In this document: piece by piece, positions 22,201 through 35,417 of the stretch
How positions within the stretch are numbered: the stretch's first letter is position 1
Layout: each line of letters opens with the position of its first letter
From: UBA710 sp051656785
GTDB lineage: Bacteria > Bacillota_I > Bacilli_A > Mycoplasmatales > Metamycoplasmataceae
Direction: 5' to 3'
Length of the DNA stretch: 64,000 nucleotides
Assembly: GCA_051656785.1 (NCBI GenBank)
Contig: JBOFJK010000006.1
Span: 1 to 64,000 of the forward strand
Notes under the pieces: model-generated
What the model saw: the letters and a program-made list of their open reading frames with translations, nothing else
The model's database searches: none
Told to the model about the DNA's origin: nothing
Position numbers and translations under genes: made by a program

Positions 22201-25200
22201 ACAATCACAATGAGATAAAATTACATGAAGAGGATCTCAATTTACAGGAACAATTCTAACCAAAGATGTAGTAATTAATTTAGGTTGACACCTTTTAACT
22301 GACATTACAAAAGCTGATTGAGACACATGAGCTCCTAATGTTGAACAAATTGGAACTATTACAACAAATCCAGATTTCTCACCTTTTGGAAATAACACAA
22401 ACCTTGAATCAATTTTTATTCCTGCTGCAGTAAAATTACTTACACAGAATGCCTTTATTAATACATCAAACTTGAGAACAATAACTTTTGAGAATAATTC
22501 TGAATTAGAAAGAATCCTTGATAATGCCTTCCAAGGTTCAGGCATAACAGCCATTAATCTTCCAAATGGTGTTCATACAATTGGTGATGATGCATTCCTT
22601 AATACAAATTCTTTACTAGGTGATCAAGTTTCCATGACAATTAGATTAAGACCTTCAGGAACTCCTGCTTATGGTTTTACAATTGCACAATGAAACTCAA
22701 TTGTTTGAAGAGGGTCAATTGATTTGACTGATGATTTACTAACTTCATTTAATGTTGATTTTCGTGAAAATGAAAGCGTTATTGGACTATCTCTTTGAAG
22801 ATGAAGACCTACCGCTAATATGACGCAACCTGCTCTTGAAAATGGCTTAGCATTGCAATATGCATTAGGTTCTTCAGTAGATAATTTATTGATTGGTTGA
22901 AATGATTTTACTGGATTCAAAAATGCAATTTCTAATTATTCTACAATTAATGATATACTACTATCTGAATTAAATATTTATGCAAGAATGTATCTTCCAA
23001 CAGGAACTGGTCCAGCTGGTGATATTATTGGTAATGTTCATTTTTCATGAAATAGAAATGCAGTAAAAATTTATGATAATGCTACAGGAACAATTGGTAA
23101 TTTCTTCCTAGCATCACCAAGCACAGTAGTATTAGTTCCTGCAGGTAAATTTATAAGAACAAGTGCGAGAGTTGTTGATACTTGAGTAAATTCATTACAA
23201 GCAGAAGGGGCACAATCTAATGCGGTAAAAATTATTAGTGAAGGTAATGTATTTGATATTCCATATTGAACAAATAGAGGTGTTAAACTTGAAGTAAGAA
23301 CTTCAAGTGCAAATCCCTGATTTCAAATAACACAACTTAATGTAGATGTATTTGATGCTTCGGGTACAAATAAAATGGAATTCCGTTTAAGTGTTATAAA
23401 TGATACTTTACACCAAATTTATGGAGCAGTTGAACCTTCTACAACACCACCAGGAATAATGACTCCAACAATAGTAAAAGATATTAGAGCTAAAAAAGCA
23501 TTAACTGGTGTTGTGGCATCTGATTTAAATTCAAATAAATTAGTTGTTTCAGGAACTACACATGATTTATCAATAACAGAAGATCCAACACTTTATACTG
23601 TTTCAGGATTAAGTGTTGAAGTGGCTAAAACATTTTTTGAAATCCAATATAGTTATGACGGAGTAAATTATTTCATTCTATCTGATTTTATAAATGCTTT
23701 ATCAGCAATGAGGTCATCACAACTAAATAATTTAATTTTAAATAACTTTAGAGTTAAATATGAATTTACAGTTTTAGGTTTAGCAAATTACTATTCAGTA
23801 CAAGTTGCAAATGACCCAAATGCTCTTCCTATAGCAATAAAAACTTTAGATGTTACAAATGTTACAAAAACTATTGATGTTACATCTCAAATAAATGATG
23901 TTTCTAGAATAATGATTACCGGTTCAACTCAAAACTTAGTTTGATCAAATATGGGCACAATACCTCAAATTTCTCCTTTTGTCAAAATTGAATATGGAAC
24001 ATTTACTCGTCAACCAGGCGGAACATTTTCATATGGTTGATCTGAAACTCAACCGACCTCAATCATTTCAACAACTACCCCTCCAGGGTTCAACCAATTC
24101 CCATTAGCAATTAGATTTATGCCTAAATTACCTACTGATAGAGTACAAATTGGTTCTATTGATGCTTCAGGTGTATTTATTAATTCTGACATTGTAAAAG
24201 GATATGAAGTTGATGTTAATTCAATCCCTACAATTATTAATATTGATACATCTCAATTAGCTAATAGATTATTACTTACTGGTTATGCAAATAATTTAAA
24301 TAATGGTGCTTCATCCACAGTAATAGAAGCTAATGCAATGGAAATTGTGGAAGCTTTATTTAGAGATGAGGTGGAATTAAAATATTCAATATCTATTTTA
24401 GCTCCAGATCAATTCTTCACATTAGATCAATTGAAAGTAATTTTAAGAAATTATTTAAGTGATTTCACAAATGCAACTTCTGGAATTTTAATTTTTGATA
24501 ATGGTGTAATTCCTGGTGTTACTATTAATGCTAAATTTGTTGCTAAAGATTCATCAAAATTTGCAATAGTTTCTACTCCTACTGAACTAGTTAAATTAGA
24601 TACTGAAGCAATTATAACCAAAGTCGATTTAAGAACTTATATTAATATTTTGCAAACAGAAAAAACTATTCCATCTGGAACATCGGCTTCTGATTTAGGG
24701 ACATTAAGATTCCCAACAATGTCAAGTGGAAATGTGCCATTCCGTGATAAAACATATGAGCAAATTGCTACAATTTTAGAAAGTTCAATTGAAATTGAAT
24801 TTAGAGCCCCAGGTTTCCATGGGGATGGATGGGTACCATTAAGTGACATTACACAAATAAATGTTAATAATGAATTATTTATTAGATATAATGTTAAATT
24901 ACCTGCAAGAGGTAATGTTGAATTGTCACTTGTAACTAATAATGATTATTTATCACATTTAGCAGTTGGATTTAAACTTGTTATTGGTTTACCAATTGAA
25001 ATTCAAGTAACTCCAACAGATTTAATTGATCAAATAGTTTTAAGTGGAAATACACAAGTATTAGGGATTAATGATGATGCTGTATATGCAAGCCTTATTG
25101 CTAAGAATCCTATTTATGCTGGAAAAGTTCAAATACTATATTCAATTGGTGTAACACCAATGCCTTTAGATCCTAATAAACCATTTCAAACAGAATTTGA

Positions 25201-28200
25201 TAAAGCGGAATTCTTAAGATTGTTAAGACTTAATAAAATTGACATTGTGCAAGCTCAAAAACAAATTACAGGAAGATATGCTTTAGCACCTTTAATTAGT
25301 CCAGAAGATTTCAAAATTCAAGATGAATCTTCTGTAGTCTTAGATTCAACAAATGTTCTTTTATTCATCAATAAAGCAAATTACTATGATATCGCTAGAA
25401 CAGTGTCTGTTTCTGGTACATCTTCAGGAATTATTTGAGGTCCACAAATTGATGAATTATTTGACATTCTTTCCGAAGGATTAATACTTCAATATTCAAT
25501 TGATAGTACAGTTTCTGCAACAAACCCACCTAATGATCCTAGATGAACAACAACTCGTCCATCATTTATTTCTACAAGTGAAAAATTCTTGGCTATAAGA
25601 TTAGTAACAAAAACAGGATACATCTTTGAAGAACCAATTAGAATGTTTAGCATTGATACAAGTAATATTCTTTTAATTATGGATGTTCAATCATCATGAT
25701 TAGATAGAATTGTTATTTCTGGTAACACAAGAAATATAATTATTGACACAGTAAACTTTAATCAATTTTTAGAAACTCAAAACGTTCCAGGTTGAGAACA
25801 CATTAGAATTCAATACTTCTTTGGTGGAACTGTACCTCCTGATTTAGGAATTCCTTCAGGAACAGAGTGATTTAGTGCTTCACAAATTATAACTATTTTT
25901 GAAAGATTAAGAGGAGCTAAAAATATAGATGAATTAATTCTTTTCCGTAATGCCTTAAGAGCAAGATATTCATTAACTGATGAAGGATTCAAAGATTATA
26001 GATTTATGATTAATGGTGTCTTTACAGATAAACAATTCCCTGACAATCCTCTTTTTTATAGAGATTTAGTTACTGCAACTGTTAATCCAGGATTTAAAGG
26101 ATACATTAACTTAGATTTAATTAATAGATTTACACCTGATGATTTTTCAATTACAGGTTCAGATAAACTTCCTGAATTGGTAGTTAGTTCTGGAATTGCA
26201 AATATGCTTGACTACTATAAAAATCAATCAATTACACCTTTTGATATTTACTATACAAACATAAAAGATGATTTCTCTGCTGGTTATAGATTATTTAATC
26301 AAAATGGATTCATAAGTCAATTTGTTCCAGGATTTATTATTCATCTAGATCCTAGTGGAAAAGCATTGCCGATTTGATTCAAAATGGTTGCAAGACCTGG
26401 TTATGATATTTGAGAAAACAATATTTTATTGAGCACAGGTAAAACTCTTGAAATATCAAATTTTAACATTCAACCAAAAGTTACCAATCCATTAACTACT
26501 CCACCTGATATTAGATTTAATGCTCCAGATGGAAGTAGATTCTATCAAAGTGAAGGATCATTTTCAGTATATGTAAGTGGAACAAATATATTGGTTGATT
26601 CTACATTCTTAAATACAGAATATCCACTTGTAAAACCTGATGTTCTAAAATTAGAATATAACATTAGTGATTTTATCTATACTCCTGAAGAAATGGAAGA
26701 AGTTAAAAATGATCCAAGCAAATGAACTGATATTTTACCAACTAATTTAAGAGTCGGTCAATATGTTATGACAAGAGTGGCAATTAATAATGATATTTTC
26801 CAAATAACTGGTGGAGATGCAATGACACCACAAATTAGAGTTAAAGGATTACTTGTTCGTGCAGATCAATTGGTTGCTTCAAGCAATGTTGTTTTAGCAA
26901 ATAATGATATCTTTGGTTATTCACCATTAGATGGTCAGGCCAAAATTGAAGTTGCTTCAATTGAAGAAGATAGTTTAGGGAACTACTTAGGTGCTAATTT
27001 ACAAATGTCTGTTGATACAATCTTCTATAGAGATACAACTGGTAAAATAATTACAGATTTAAATGGTATTCCAATTGTTTTTAGAGATGAAACTGGAGCT
27101 ACAATTAGCGGTTACTATCTAGATCAATTTGGAAATTTCATTCTTGATGCAAATGGACAACCAATTCCAATATGAGTTGTTGAAATAGAGGGCGTAAAAT
27201 ATCCTGCACCTCCAATGCGTTCAGGTATTTGACAAACTCCAATGACAATGACTGATTGAACCATTCCAGGTTCATTCACTCAGGATGATATAAATGATTT
27301 ACAATGAAGATTATTTAGAGGTCAATTTGTTAGATTCTCATTTGTTGAAAGAATTGGTGAAGGTACAGTAGGAGATCCTGATTTCATTTTCGATACAACT
27401 TTCCCGACTACTAAAGAAGTTCAGTTAGGAAGCGATATTAAATATATTATTCCTAATAATGGAATTAATTACTTCTTTGATCAAAACCAATTAGCTAATG
27501 TAACATTTGCTTCATCAGATGGTGAGGACATTCCTTATGCAGGTAATTCATATATTTCTTCAGAATTACAAGCTACTAGATTATTACAAAATGGCGATGA
27601 ACAAATATATAGAGGACATGCTATTGAAGAGGTAGTTAGAGCCGATTACAATGATCAAATTCAAATTAGAATGGTCCTTGTAAAAAGAAATGGAACTACT
27701 CAAAGTGCTACAGGAACTAATATTGCTCAATTTAATGAGTTACAAAATGGAGATGTTATTACAATTAGTTTTGCATCCACAAATGATAACTTTTTATTAT
27801 CAAAACCAATAAGTCCATTAACAATTGTTGTTAAAAATCTGTTTGTTAGACCATTGGATGAAAACTTATTTGAAAATTTAAGACCTAACTTTAATGGAGT
27901 TTTAAATGGAAGTGGTTCATTCAATATTAGAGTAACTGATCCAAAAAACACTAGTGCTATTGATAACAATGAATTAGTTTTAGGAACAGAACAATGATAT
28001 GAATATCAAGTTTGAAATTCTGATAAAACTATAAAAACTCAATGAACAAGAGATGAATCACACATTAACAATTTAGTTAATGGTGATAAAGTTGAATGAA
28101 AATTAGTCAGTTCAGTTGGAGTTATTGCAAATGATTACTACAATACATTATTAGACAAAAAAGTTGGAGACAAACTACAATTTAGAGTTGTTAATGTTGA

Positions 28201-28780
28201 AGATAAAAAGGAAATTACAGTTCAAGAAGGAATTGGTAGCTCACAAGCACTTAATCCAGATGATCAGTATCCAGAAACATCAGGTTGATTGGTTTCAGGA
28301 CTAAAAATTGAAATAACTTTAGATCAAACTCAAAGAGATCAATTTGAATTAAAACTAAAATCATTCAGTCCTAAATTCTTGGGTATTAATCAATTTGGAT
28401 CAATGCTCTCAAATATTGAAAATGATTCTTCTATCTCTGAAGATATTGTTATTGTATGATATGCAGCCGGTAAAGATGGTATGCCTCGTAAAATAACAGA
28501 CTTCAAAGAAGCTGGATTATCTAATGGTGATAAAGTTTGAGCAACAATTGAACCTTCACCAAAAGCTATTGAAAACAACTTAATAATTGATACATCAATT
28601 GCTTCAATGTCATCAGAAGAATTCATTGTTTCAGGACTAACATCTATTGTTAACTCTACTACTCAAACATTGATAATTTCATTAATTACAGCATCATCAG
28701 TCTTGCTAGTTGGTATTACTGGAGTAATAGTTTATATGAAACGCAATTCAAAACTTAATAACAAAAAACTTAAATTTTAA
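19277..28780 (+). CDS. Giant BspA-type leucine-rich-repeat surface protein
   Basis: The 3167-residue product has an N-terminal hydrophobic signal/anchor (ILLGLLSIIGLGSILG) and a C-terminal helix with a basic tail (LIISLITASSVLLVGITGVI, then YMKRNSKL), so it is probably secreted and held in the membrane. Residues about 72-1150 hold five modules starting near 72, 305, 542, 769 and 989. Each opens FLGT-L-TK...GWH-K-ITL-DW--DAPNV--I and continues into LRR_5 units such as LTAIDVPNTVTTL-AF. From about 1400 to 2200 a second repeat with an I-ISGNT-like core recurs (SNKLVVSGTTHDLS, ANRLLLTGYANNLN, IDQIVLSGNTQVLG, LDRIVISGNTRNII). The rest is beta-rich. BspA-like proteins act in adhesion or host binding in other microbes; the role here is inferred. 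Confidence 0.9.
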
Positions 28781-28812
28781 TTAATTGTTTTAAAATTGAA
28801 TATTTAACCATT

Positions 28813-28848
28813 AAATTCCCATCTATTTTACAGTAGAGGGAATTTTTT
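28813..28848 (+). terminator. Rho-independent terminator of giant gene
   Basis: AAATTCCCATCTA pairs with TAGAGGGAATTT (one bulge) and is followed by a T-run. It lies about 30 nt after the giant gene's stop. Confidence 0.85.
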
Positions 28849-28880
28849 ATTGTTAAAAAATATTAACAATGTAGTATTAA

Positions 28881-28921
28881 TGCTATAATTTTTGTAAGAC
28901 TATTGTTCAAGCAATAGTCTT
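28881..28921 (+). promoter_or_regulatory. Extended -10 plus 5'-UTR hairpin
   Basis: TGC-TATAAT (28881-28889), then a perfect 10-bp inverted repeat AAGACTATTG (28896-28905) / CAATAGTCTT (28912-28921) with a 6-nt loop. The hairpin begins about where transcription should start. The layout mirrors that before the giant gene. Confidence 0.65.
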
Positions 28922-28946
28922 AATTTAACAGTCTAAAAGGAACTTT

Positions 28947-29597
28947 ATGAAAAATTTAAGGAAAGCTTCGGTTGTTACAACTATATTATCTGCATCAGCA
29001 GCAACATTAGGATTATCATTCTATATTGTTGGTGGTTATGGGAATAATATAAATTCTTTATCAGAAATACAAAATTCTGGTTATTTTGGTCTTAATACAG
29101 CTTTTGAAAAAGAAAGAACTATAGAATATAATACAAAAGAAAAATATGTAGATTATTTAAAAGTAATTTTAGAAGAAGAGGCTAAAAAACCATATGATCA
29201 TCTAGAAGCATTAATTCTAGAAGAAGAAAATAATATTAGAGAACAAGAAGAAATACTTGCTCCTTTAAAAAAGGCGGTAGATGACGCTAAAGAAGCATTT
29301 AAAAAAGATAGAACTGTTGCAAATAAGAATGCAATAGCAGTGGCTGAACAAGTTCTTATGAACTCAGAAGCTAATGCAATAATTGCAGATTCAAAAGCAA
29401 AAATAAGCAATAATAGAGCTACAATTGCAAAAATTAAACTTTCAGAAGGTGATATTTCTAGATTAGAAAATTACAATACATGAGAAACATTATTTATTTT
29501 TGGTACTACCTTGTTAGCTATAGGGACAGTTCTAACAATTGCTTCTACTTCTTATTCAATATATTTAAAAAAACAAAGTAAAGAAACAACTGAATAA
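28947..29597 (+). CDS. Two-helix coiled-coil membrane protein
   Basis: The 216-residue protein starts after AAAAGGAACTTT. It has an N-terminal helix (VVTTILSASAATLGLSFYIV), a highly charged Ala/Glu/Lys-rich middle of about 120 residues predicted as coiled coil (EEEAKKPYDHLEALILEEEN), and a C-terminal helix after a TGA Trp (LFIFGTTLLAIGTVLTIAS). The coiled coil would sit outside the cell if the N-terminus is inside. No family recognised. It has its own promoter downstream of the giant surface-protein gene. Confidence 0.75.
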
Positions 29598-29606
29598 AAA
29601 AATAAT

Positions 29607-29897
29607 TTATGATCCATTAATCATAAAAACTATGGCACTTAAAATGCAAATAACATCGACCATTAAATAAAAAGCAATTCTATTTTTGAGTCATGCTTTT
29701 TTAAGTCCTGTGTACAACTTCAATCTCTCTTCAGGAATTGGATGAGTAATTGCATAGTATGTATAAAATAATGATACAATTGCAAGCATGATAAAAATAG
29801 AGCCTGCAATGTAATATGCTCAATGTGAAGCAATATTAGGATTAAGGTTTCCAATATCATCTCTTTTATTGTTAAATAGATTTTCCATGCTATTCAT
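29607..29897 (-). CDS. Small two-helix membrane protein
   Basis: The 96-residue protein reads MNSMENLFNNKRDDIGNL, then two hydrophobic helices: YYIAGSIFIMLAIVSLFYTY and, at the C-terminus, IAFYLMVDVICILSAIVFMI. A basic loop (EERLKLYTGLKKAWLKNR) lies between. Two Trp are TGA. A second ATG three codons in is possible. It is convergent with the coiled-coil gene and divergent from the PTS gene. Function unknown. Confidence 0.65.
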
Positions 29898-29948
29898 TAT
29901 ATAAAAATAATAATATAATTTAATAAATTTATTAATCGAAAGGAAAAA

Positions 29949-32396
29949 ATGAATACAAAAACATCATTTTTAAGTAGATTACCAAGAAGAAAAAAGAGTG
30001 GTTCATCACGTGAATTCATTGCTAAACTTTCAAAAGGACTAATGCTTCCTATTGCGATGCTTCCTGTTGCCGGTCTATTCCTTGGAATAGGTGCAACAAT
30101 TGCAACGCAAGGTGCTAATGCAAATATTGAAGGTTTAGTTGTTCTTGGTAACTTCATAAAACTGCCTGGTGATGTTATCTTCGGAGCTTTACCAGTTTTA
30201 TTCGCTATAGCAATTGCTATAGCATTCACAAAAGATGCTGGCGCCGCCGGTTTATCAGCACTAGTTGGTTTCTTAGTGTTTTCAGGTATTCAAGCATCTC
30301 TAATTGTTAAAAATGGAGATGGATATGATATCTTATTTTATAAAGCAGGGTCTTTAGGATATGAAGACTTTGGATTACCTAATTCTTTATTTGGAACAGT
30401 CCTTGGTATAACCCAACTACAGACATCTGTTTTTGGTGGATTTATTGTAGGATTTACTGTTGCATTCTTATACAACAAATTTAAAGATATCCAATTATCA
30501 CCAATAATTGGATTCTTCTCAGGTATTAGATTTATACCTATTGTAACATTTGCAGCACTATTCCCGATAACACTTATACTACTAATGGTTTGACCCTTAA
30601 TTGGTATGCTTTTCAATATAATTGGTGGAGCACTTGGTTCTAACATGTTTGGATTTAATGCCTTTATCTTCGGTTATATTGAAAGATCATTAGTACCACT
30701 GGGATTACACCATGCATTTTATTCACCTCTATGATATACATCAGTTGGTGGTTTCTTAGATCTAAATGATATGGCAATTGTTGATGGATTAGCTGTTGAA
30801 GGAAAAACTTGATTACAATTAGCTCAGGAATTAAATCCTGGTCAAAATATTCAAGATAACTATGCAGGTGATCAACAAATTTGAGCATTCTTAAACTCTT
30901 TCTTTGCAGGAAGAAATGTTGAAATTGGTGGAGTATCAAAAACTATTCAATTTAGTGATTTTACAACATCAATTTATTCAGATCATTTTAATACTTTATT
31001 CCCAGCTACAACAAGAGAAGTGGGATCTGCTGGAGTTAACACAGGTCAATACATGCAAGGTAAATACCCATTCATGATGTTCGGATTACCAGCTGCTGCA
31101 GCAGCCATGGTTATGGCAGCGCCTAAAGAAAATCGTAAAATGGCAGGTTCAATTGTTGTTTCTGCTGGAGCAACAGCATTCTTAACAGGGATTACAGAAC
31201 CTATTGAATTTACATTCTTATTCCTAGCACCATGATTATTTTGAGGATTCCATGCATTCTTCTGTGCATTATCATTTGGAGCAATGACATGAGTAGGATT
31301 AATGATTCCTTCAATTGCACCACACATTGGGATGACATTCTCAGGTGGAGCATTAGACTGAGTTATTTATGGAGCAGTTCAATTACCAGGTGGATCAAAT
31401 GCTTGAGTATCACTATTAATTGGTCTTGGATATGTACCTATTTATTACTTCTTCTTTTTATGAGCAATCAAGAAATTTGATATTGGAACACCAGGTCGTG
31501 GAGATAATACTAAATTATTTACAAAAGCTGATTACAAGAGCAAAAATACAAATTTAACAGAAAATAGAATTTTAGCACTTAATGTCATTCAAGCATATGG
31601 TGGTTTAAGTAATATTAAAAACACAGATGCATGTATTACAAAATTAAGAATACAAACAGCTAAACAAGATATTGTTGATCGTGATAGATTAATGGAACTT
31701 GGAGCAGCTGGTGTTATTAAACCATCTGCACAATCTGTATATGCAATTTTTGGAGCTAAAGCTGATTTAATTAAAAATGAAATAATGAGAATTCAAAATG
31801 AGGTTCAGGAAGATCCAAAACTTGAATCAAAATTATTCTCAGAATTAAAAGATCTACATAAAGATGATTCAAAAACTTCAAAAGAAGTTAAGAAAGATAA
31901 GATTAGCAATGAGAATCTAATCATTTATTCTCCTATTGCTGGAAATATTGTTAGTCTAAAAGATATTCCAGATCAAACATTCTCAGAAATGATGGTTGGA
32001 AATGGAGTTGGAATTGAAACAACAAGTGAAAGAATTGGGGCCCCAATAAGTGGAAATGTTGAACTTGCTTTTCCAGGCGGTCATGCTTATGTAATTAAAT
32101 CTGAAGGTGGAACAAGTATTATGGTTCACTTAGGAATTGATTCAATAGGTTTAAAAGATAAATCTGGAAATCATGTTAATCTATTTACTCAGTATGTTGA
32201 TACTGGATACACTGTTCAAAAAGGTGATCCAATTGCTGATGTTGATGTTGATAACTTGAAAAAATTAGCTACCTCAAATATTAGTCCTGTATTGGTCCTA
32301 AATGAATCTATTCAGGGTAGAGAAGTTAAAATTTTAGCTAAAAAAGGTAAAATCAATGTTGGAGATCCAATCTTTGAATTAGTGCCTAAAAAATAG
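29949..32396 (+). CDS. PTS permease EIICBA, glucose-type
   Basis: This 815-residue sugar importer/kinase has EIIC (about 15-510, opening LSKGLMLPIAMLPVAGLFLG and with ITEPIEFTFLFLAPW), EIIB with the phospho-Cys near residue 562 (NTDACITKLRI) and EIIA with the active His near 727 (IMVHLGIDSIGL) and the partner His (GGHAYVIKSEG). Many Trp are TGA. The start follows GAAAGGAAAAA. Compared with the permease at 1818-4097 it has the same domain order but differs clearly in the sugar-binding EIIC half. It stands alone, which fits glucose itself as the substrate, but that is inference. A strong terminator follows. Confidence 0.9.
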
Positions 32397-32416
32397 TTAT
32401 ATTTTAATTAACAAAA

Positions 32417-32453
32417 ATAACCTGACACTTAAAATTGTCAGGTTATTTTTTTA
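32417..32453 (+). terminator. Rho-independent terminator
   Basis: A perfect 12-bp stem AATAACCTGACA / TGTCAGGTTATT with a 7-nt loop, followed by T residues, 20 nt after the PTS stop. Confidence 0.95.
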
Positions 32454-32486
32454 TCTTTAATTATGCAAATAATCTATAATTATTAA

Positions 32487-35414
32487 ATGAATAATGACTC
32501 TTTAAGTGTAATAAATGAAAACAAGACAAAAAATGTTTTTGTTAATTCATTTAAAAAAATTAGAAACTCTGATGAATATTCTAATAAAATACATTTATCT
32601 CTGAATATGATAAATGGTCGTATAATTTCAAAAATTGATCATGGATCTAACTCAATAAACGATTTAACTTTTTCTAATATTATTGGTAAATATATAGCAT
32701 ATATTACATATAAAAATATAAGTCATAAAAACTTTTTAATTATTAGTGACAAAAATTTGGATATAAAAGTATATTCACAATTATTTGCTTCATTTCTTAA
32801 AGATAACAATATTAATGTTTACTTTCCTTCAAATAATGATTCAATAAATATTGCAACAAGCTTTGCTAATATAGATGCTTCTTTTGGTGGAGTAATTTCC
32901 TTTACTTCATATCGCCAACAATCAGATCTTATATCAATAAATTTTTTTAATAATGATGGTTCACTATTGTCAAATTTAGATTCATCATTATTTAATGAAA
33001 GTGTAAGCACATCAAAAACATCAGAATGCAATTTAAATATTTATGATGAATCAATTGAAATATTACATCCTCTTGATACCAATAATTATCTTTCAACACT
33101 ACCGAATTCTAAAGATTTATCAAACATTATTATTTCTCTTAATAATAGTTATAAAATGAGTGAAGAACTTTTGGATAATTTTTTTTCTAAAAATAATATT
33201 AAGTATATTACCTCTAAGAATTCTAAACCAAGCAACAACAAAAATATTAAAAAAGCAATCCTTAATTCAATAAGAAAGAGATCAGATATAGCACTGAGTT
33301 TTCTCCAAGATAACAACTCATTTGAAATTGCAATAAAACACAAAAAGCAATATATTTTTTATGATTTAAATGATTTAGCAGCAATGTATTTATACTATCA
33401 AATTAAATATATAAATAATGATCCTGAATATTTCAAGAATAAATATATTGTTAAAAATATTAGTACTAGTGATTTAATTTCAATAATAGCGAAAAAAAAC
33501 AAAATAACTGTTAAAGAATATAAATTCTTCTCTTCAATGCTTTCAGAAAATAAAGATTTAGAATCAGGAATGATTTTAGCAACAAATGGAACAAATTATT
33601 TCATTACAAATGGGCAAATTAATTATATTTCTGATCCACTTTATAATTTACAATTAATTTTAGAAATGATATCTTTCTTTAAGGGAATGAATAAGACACT
33701 TTATGATGTCATGTTAGAAATAAGTATAGAATATGGAATATTTAGGCATTCTACTAATAAACAAAATATGGATTATGTCACTGCTAGAAAATTCTTTAAT
33801 ATAATGTCCAAAACAAGAAGATTTAATGGTCAAAAAATTATTAGATTTGACAAGATAGAAAATGAAAGTTTTGGAACAATAATTGTTAAGATTCAATTAG
33901 AAGATAATTCAAAAATTTCCTTTGATTATTCACATATTACTAGTACCTTAGTTTCATATTTATCACTAGTTTTCGATAATAAGAAAATGAGTAATTCCAA
34001 CAAGAAGAAGAAGAAACAGGAAATTCATTCATTAGAGAAGAATGAAAACTATATTGATTTAATTATTAAAGAGAAAAAAATAATCGAAAACATAAAATTA
34101 TTTAACGAAGACTATTCTAGAAAAAAAACGAGTTGAAAAGATTTCCTTAAATACTTTGTTTTTGTAACAATTTTTATTGGTATATTTGTTATTTTATTTA
34201 ATACTCTATATAGTAGTGATGGTAATCCACTATTAATATTTAAAGAATTAAACAACTTAATAAGAAGTAACGACCTTTTAACTTTCCTAATTCCAGTTTT
34301 AGTACTAATGTTTATGATACAAGTTATATGTAATGCCATTTTAATTGGTAGGATGTTAAAGGTTCAAGGACAGAAGGTTCAAATTAGACACTTAATGATT
34401 GCCTCTTGTGTTGGAGTAGTAATAACAAATATTACTCCTTTATCAGTTGGTGGAGATATTGCATCTTATTGATATCTTATTCGTAAAGGTTTAGATAGAG
34501 AATCATTAATTGCTACCTTTTTAGCAACATCTCTTTTATATCAGGTAGTGGGTGCAATTTTTTCTATTATATTTATCCCAATGGGTTTATTTCTTTATGG
34601 AGATTTATTCCAAAATGGAAGCATAGAATCATTAAGTCTTTTTATCTTTGTCTTAATAGGTTTTTTTGGAAACTTAATTGGAGCATTATTTATTGGAATA
34701 TTATCTTTTAGTAGAAGAGTGCAAGCGATATTTATAAAACTATGTATACAAGTAATTTCTTTAAATCCCTTTATTATTTCAAGAGATCCTAGTTCACAAG
34801 CCGCTAGCTTCCAATATGCATTTATGAAAATTAGAGCTAGTTCATTAAAAATATTTAAAAACTTTTGAATCATTAGTGAATTAATTATTTGAAGAAGCAT
34901 ACCTTATTTTGTAAGTTGTGGAGCTGTTTTAGCAATCATTTCAGGATTAATGAAACCTAATGAGGAATTATGGGGTGGACAGTACCTTAACTTTGTAATT
35001 TGTTATTCAATATTAATTGCTGCTAATGCTATCTCAATTACTCCAGGTGGTTCTGGCACTAGTCAACTTCTTCAAACACAAATATTCAAAGTATTATTTA
35101 AAGGAATGGATGCTCATGGAAATCCCATTGATGTTGGACAAGTTTCAGTTGTCTTTTCGCTCCTTTCGACTATTTTATTCTTCATCATACCAACAATTCT
35201 TTCAGGACTATTACTTCTAACTGTATGAATAGGAGAAAAAAGACTTGATAAATATTCAAAAGTAAAAAGAGTAATTTCTTATGAAAGCAAAGATATACAA
35301 AACAAAAATATTCGTAAATACACACACTTCTACAAGATAGCAACTTCAATATGAGTTATTGGATTAATAGCAGCAATTATTACTTATTATATACCATATG
35401 CTCTTTATGTATAA
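32487..35414 (+). CDS. Phosphohexomutase-like / MprF-like flippase fusion
   Basis: The 975-residue protein joins two parts. Residues 1 to about 480 look like a worn phosphoglucomutase/phosphomannomutase fold: FLIISDKNLDIKVYSQLFASFL, then a strand-loop where the family's catalytic SHNP loop should be but which reads GVISFTSYRQQSD, and NDGSLL after it. From about 550 on are 7-8 hydrophobic helices of the LPG_synthase_TM (MprF-like, UPF0104) type, with LMIASCVGVVITNITPLSVGGDIASYW and NAISITPGGSGTSQ as family marks. Such membrane parts move lipids or glycolipids. The fusion suggests a sugar-phosphate sensing or tethering head on a lipid flippase. TATAAT lies at 32475-32480, 6 nt from the ATG, with no Shine-Dalgarno. 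Its stop is 3 bp from the convergent dnaA stop. Confidence 0.75.
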
Positions 35415-35417
35415 AAC

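Noticed and set aside
30664..31327. Minus-strand frames over the second PTS gene
   Set aside because: They are mirror images of the well-conserved EIIC coding sequence.
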